In this document: positions 63,425 through 64,000 of the stretch, in pieces
Position numbering within the stretch: position 1 is the stretch's first letter
How the letters are laid out: the number at the start of each line of letters is the position of its first letter
Made by a program: the position numbers and the translations under genes
Assembly (NCBI GenBank): GCA_047632755.1
Contig: JBLIDT010000007.1
Coordinates: forward strand, 82,388-146,387
Reading direction: 5' to 3'
DNA length: 64,000 bases
Source of the DNA: JAKVAV01 sp047632755
GTDB taxonomy: Bacteria; Bacteroidota; Bacteroidia; Flavobacteriales_D; Cryomorphaceae
Notes under the pieces: model-generated
Told to the model about the DNA's origin: nothing
Database searches by the model: none
The model's input: the letters and a program-made list of their open reading frames with translations, nothing else

Positions 63425-64000
63425 TTAATTAAAGCGAATGGCCTTAGAGGGGCGTATGCCGTTAATGGCCAAAGTTGGTAGAGTCATCATAAGCACGCAG
63501 ATGATAAAGACACCGACATTCAAACTCAAGATGTAGTCCATGCGCAACAAAACAGGAACTTCTGAGACGTAATAGTTTGTCGGGTCTAATTTTAAAAAGC
63601 CATAGTCTCTCTGAAGAACGCAAAATGAAATTCCGATGGTATTTCCCAATGCCAGACCTACCAAAATGATGTAGCCTGCTTGGTAAAGAAAAATTCTTTG
63701 TACTGTCTCTACGGAGGCACCGATGGCGCGGAGGATGCCGATCATTGGGGTTCTTTCCATTATGAGTATTAACAACGCAGAAGTCATATTGATCACGGAA
63801 ATTAGGATCATTAATGTAATAATAACTGCTGTGTTGAGATCAAGCATTTCGAGCCAATTGAAAATCTCAGGAGACTTTTGGCGAATAGTGGTCGTTCTTA
63901 AATTATAATTGAGGTGCTTGTAAATAATCCCCTCCATTTTCCCCAGCTTCTGGTAGTCGCTGAGCATCACTTCAAAACCTCCAGTGTAGTACTTTGCACT
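63425..64000 (-). CDS. FtsX/LolC-LolE-type ABC transporter permease, C-terminal part (window-truncated)
   Basis: The frame stays open to the right edge of the window, so the gene starts beyond 64000 and only the C-terminal ~192 residues are seen. They include three membrane spans: AVIITLMILISVINMTSALL, then QAGYIILVGLALGNTIGISF, then LSLNVGVFIICVLMMTLPTL. Between the first two lies the FtsX-domain hallmark MERTPMIGILRAIGASVETV. The last residues are GIRPSKAIRFN, typical of lipoprotein-releasing permeases (LolC/E) and MacB-like proteins. It would help release lipoproteins from the inner membrane, but without the N-terminus and partner genes the exact subtype is open. Confidence 0.85.
   Translation of the reverse strand, partial: SAKYYTGGFEVMLSDYQKLGKMEGIIYKHLNYNLRTTTIRQKSPEIFNWLEMLDLNTAVIITLMILISVINMTSALLILIMERTPMIGILRAIGASVETVQRIFLYQAGYIILVGLALGNTIGISFCVLQRDYGFLKLDPTNYYVSEVPVLLRMDYILSLNVGVFIICVLMMTLPTLAINGIRPSKAIRFN

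Overview
The window comes from a chromosome of the phylum Bacteroidota, most likely a Flavobacteriia/Flavobacteriales-type marine or aquatic bacterium. The evidence is: several promoters with the Bacteroidota -7 motif TAnnTTTG; type IX secretion (T9SS) C-terminal sorting domains of both type A and type B (gliding-motility-associated); a fused SecDF; a type III glutamine synthetase; starts without Shine-Dalgarno sequences; and the order tRNA cluster-tuf-trpT-secE-nusG-rplK-rplA-rplJ-rplL-rpoB-rpoC-DUF3467. I see no insertion sequence, prophage, CRISPR array or rRNA operon. Most of the window is core genome.

Layout. 1-5.5 kb (+): the 3' part of a TPR protein, an outer-membrane barrel protein and gyrB. 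5.7-21.7 kb (-): a surface and regulation block. In order of transcription it holds an ECF sigma factor, a membrane-anchored PKD protein that looks like its anti-sigma partner, a 2.6-kiloresidue repeat protein and a 1.3-kiloresidue CUB/PKD/P-domain protein (both with type B sorting domains), lgt, and a secreted endonuclease/exonuclease/phosphatase. 21.9-22.9 kb (+): malate dehydrogenase. 22.9-25.2 kb (-): an FG-GAP repeat protein with a type A sorting domain. 25.3-34.2 kb (+): secDF, a tatA-like gene, a Ca2+/Na+ antiporter, glnN, and a PorE-like TPR/propeller/OmpA protein. 34.3-43.7 kb (+): purM-prfA-pyrF-DUF2851-pspC, an unusual AGCS transporter, a ComEA-like protein, apt, and an acyl-CoA dehydrogenase. 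43.7-45.2 kb: rpsU, xerC and a ribosome hibernation factor. 45.4-58.9 kb: five tRNAs and the transcription/translation supercluster. 58.9-64 kb (-): a patatin/BamA-type protein, a cystathionine beta-synthase coupled to a cytosolic BtuF-like protein, and the end of a LolC/E-type permease.

A cell-envelope theme runs through the non-housekeeping genes. Lgt, SecDF, the Tat component, the PorE-like protein and the T9SS cargo proteins all concern export to, or building of, the cell surface. The sigma/anti-sigma-like pair directly upstream of the giant cargo gene could connect surface state to transcription, but this is inference. The items most worth a second look are that sigma/PKD/degenerate-CHU_C pair, an alanine/glycine:cation symporter with an N-terminal adhesin-like and lipoyl-like extension, the signal-peptide-less BtuF-like protein coupled to cystathionine beta-synthase, and the rplL-rpoB junction (UUCG hairpin plus TTG start). 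I did not find an obviously new defence or mobile system.
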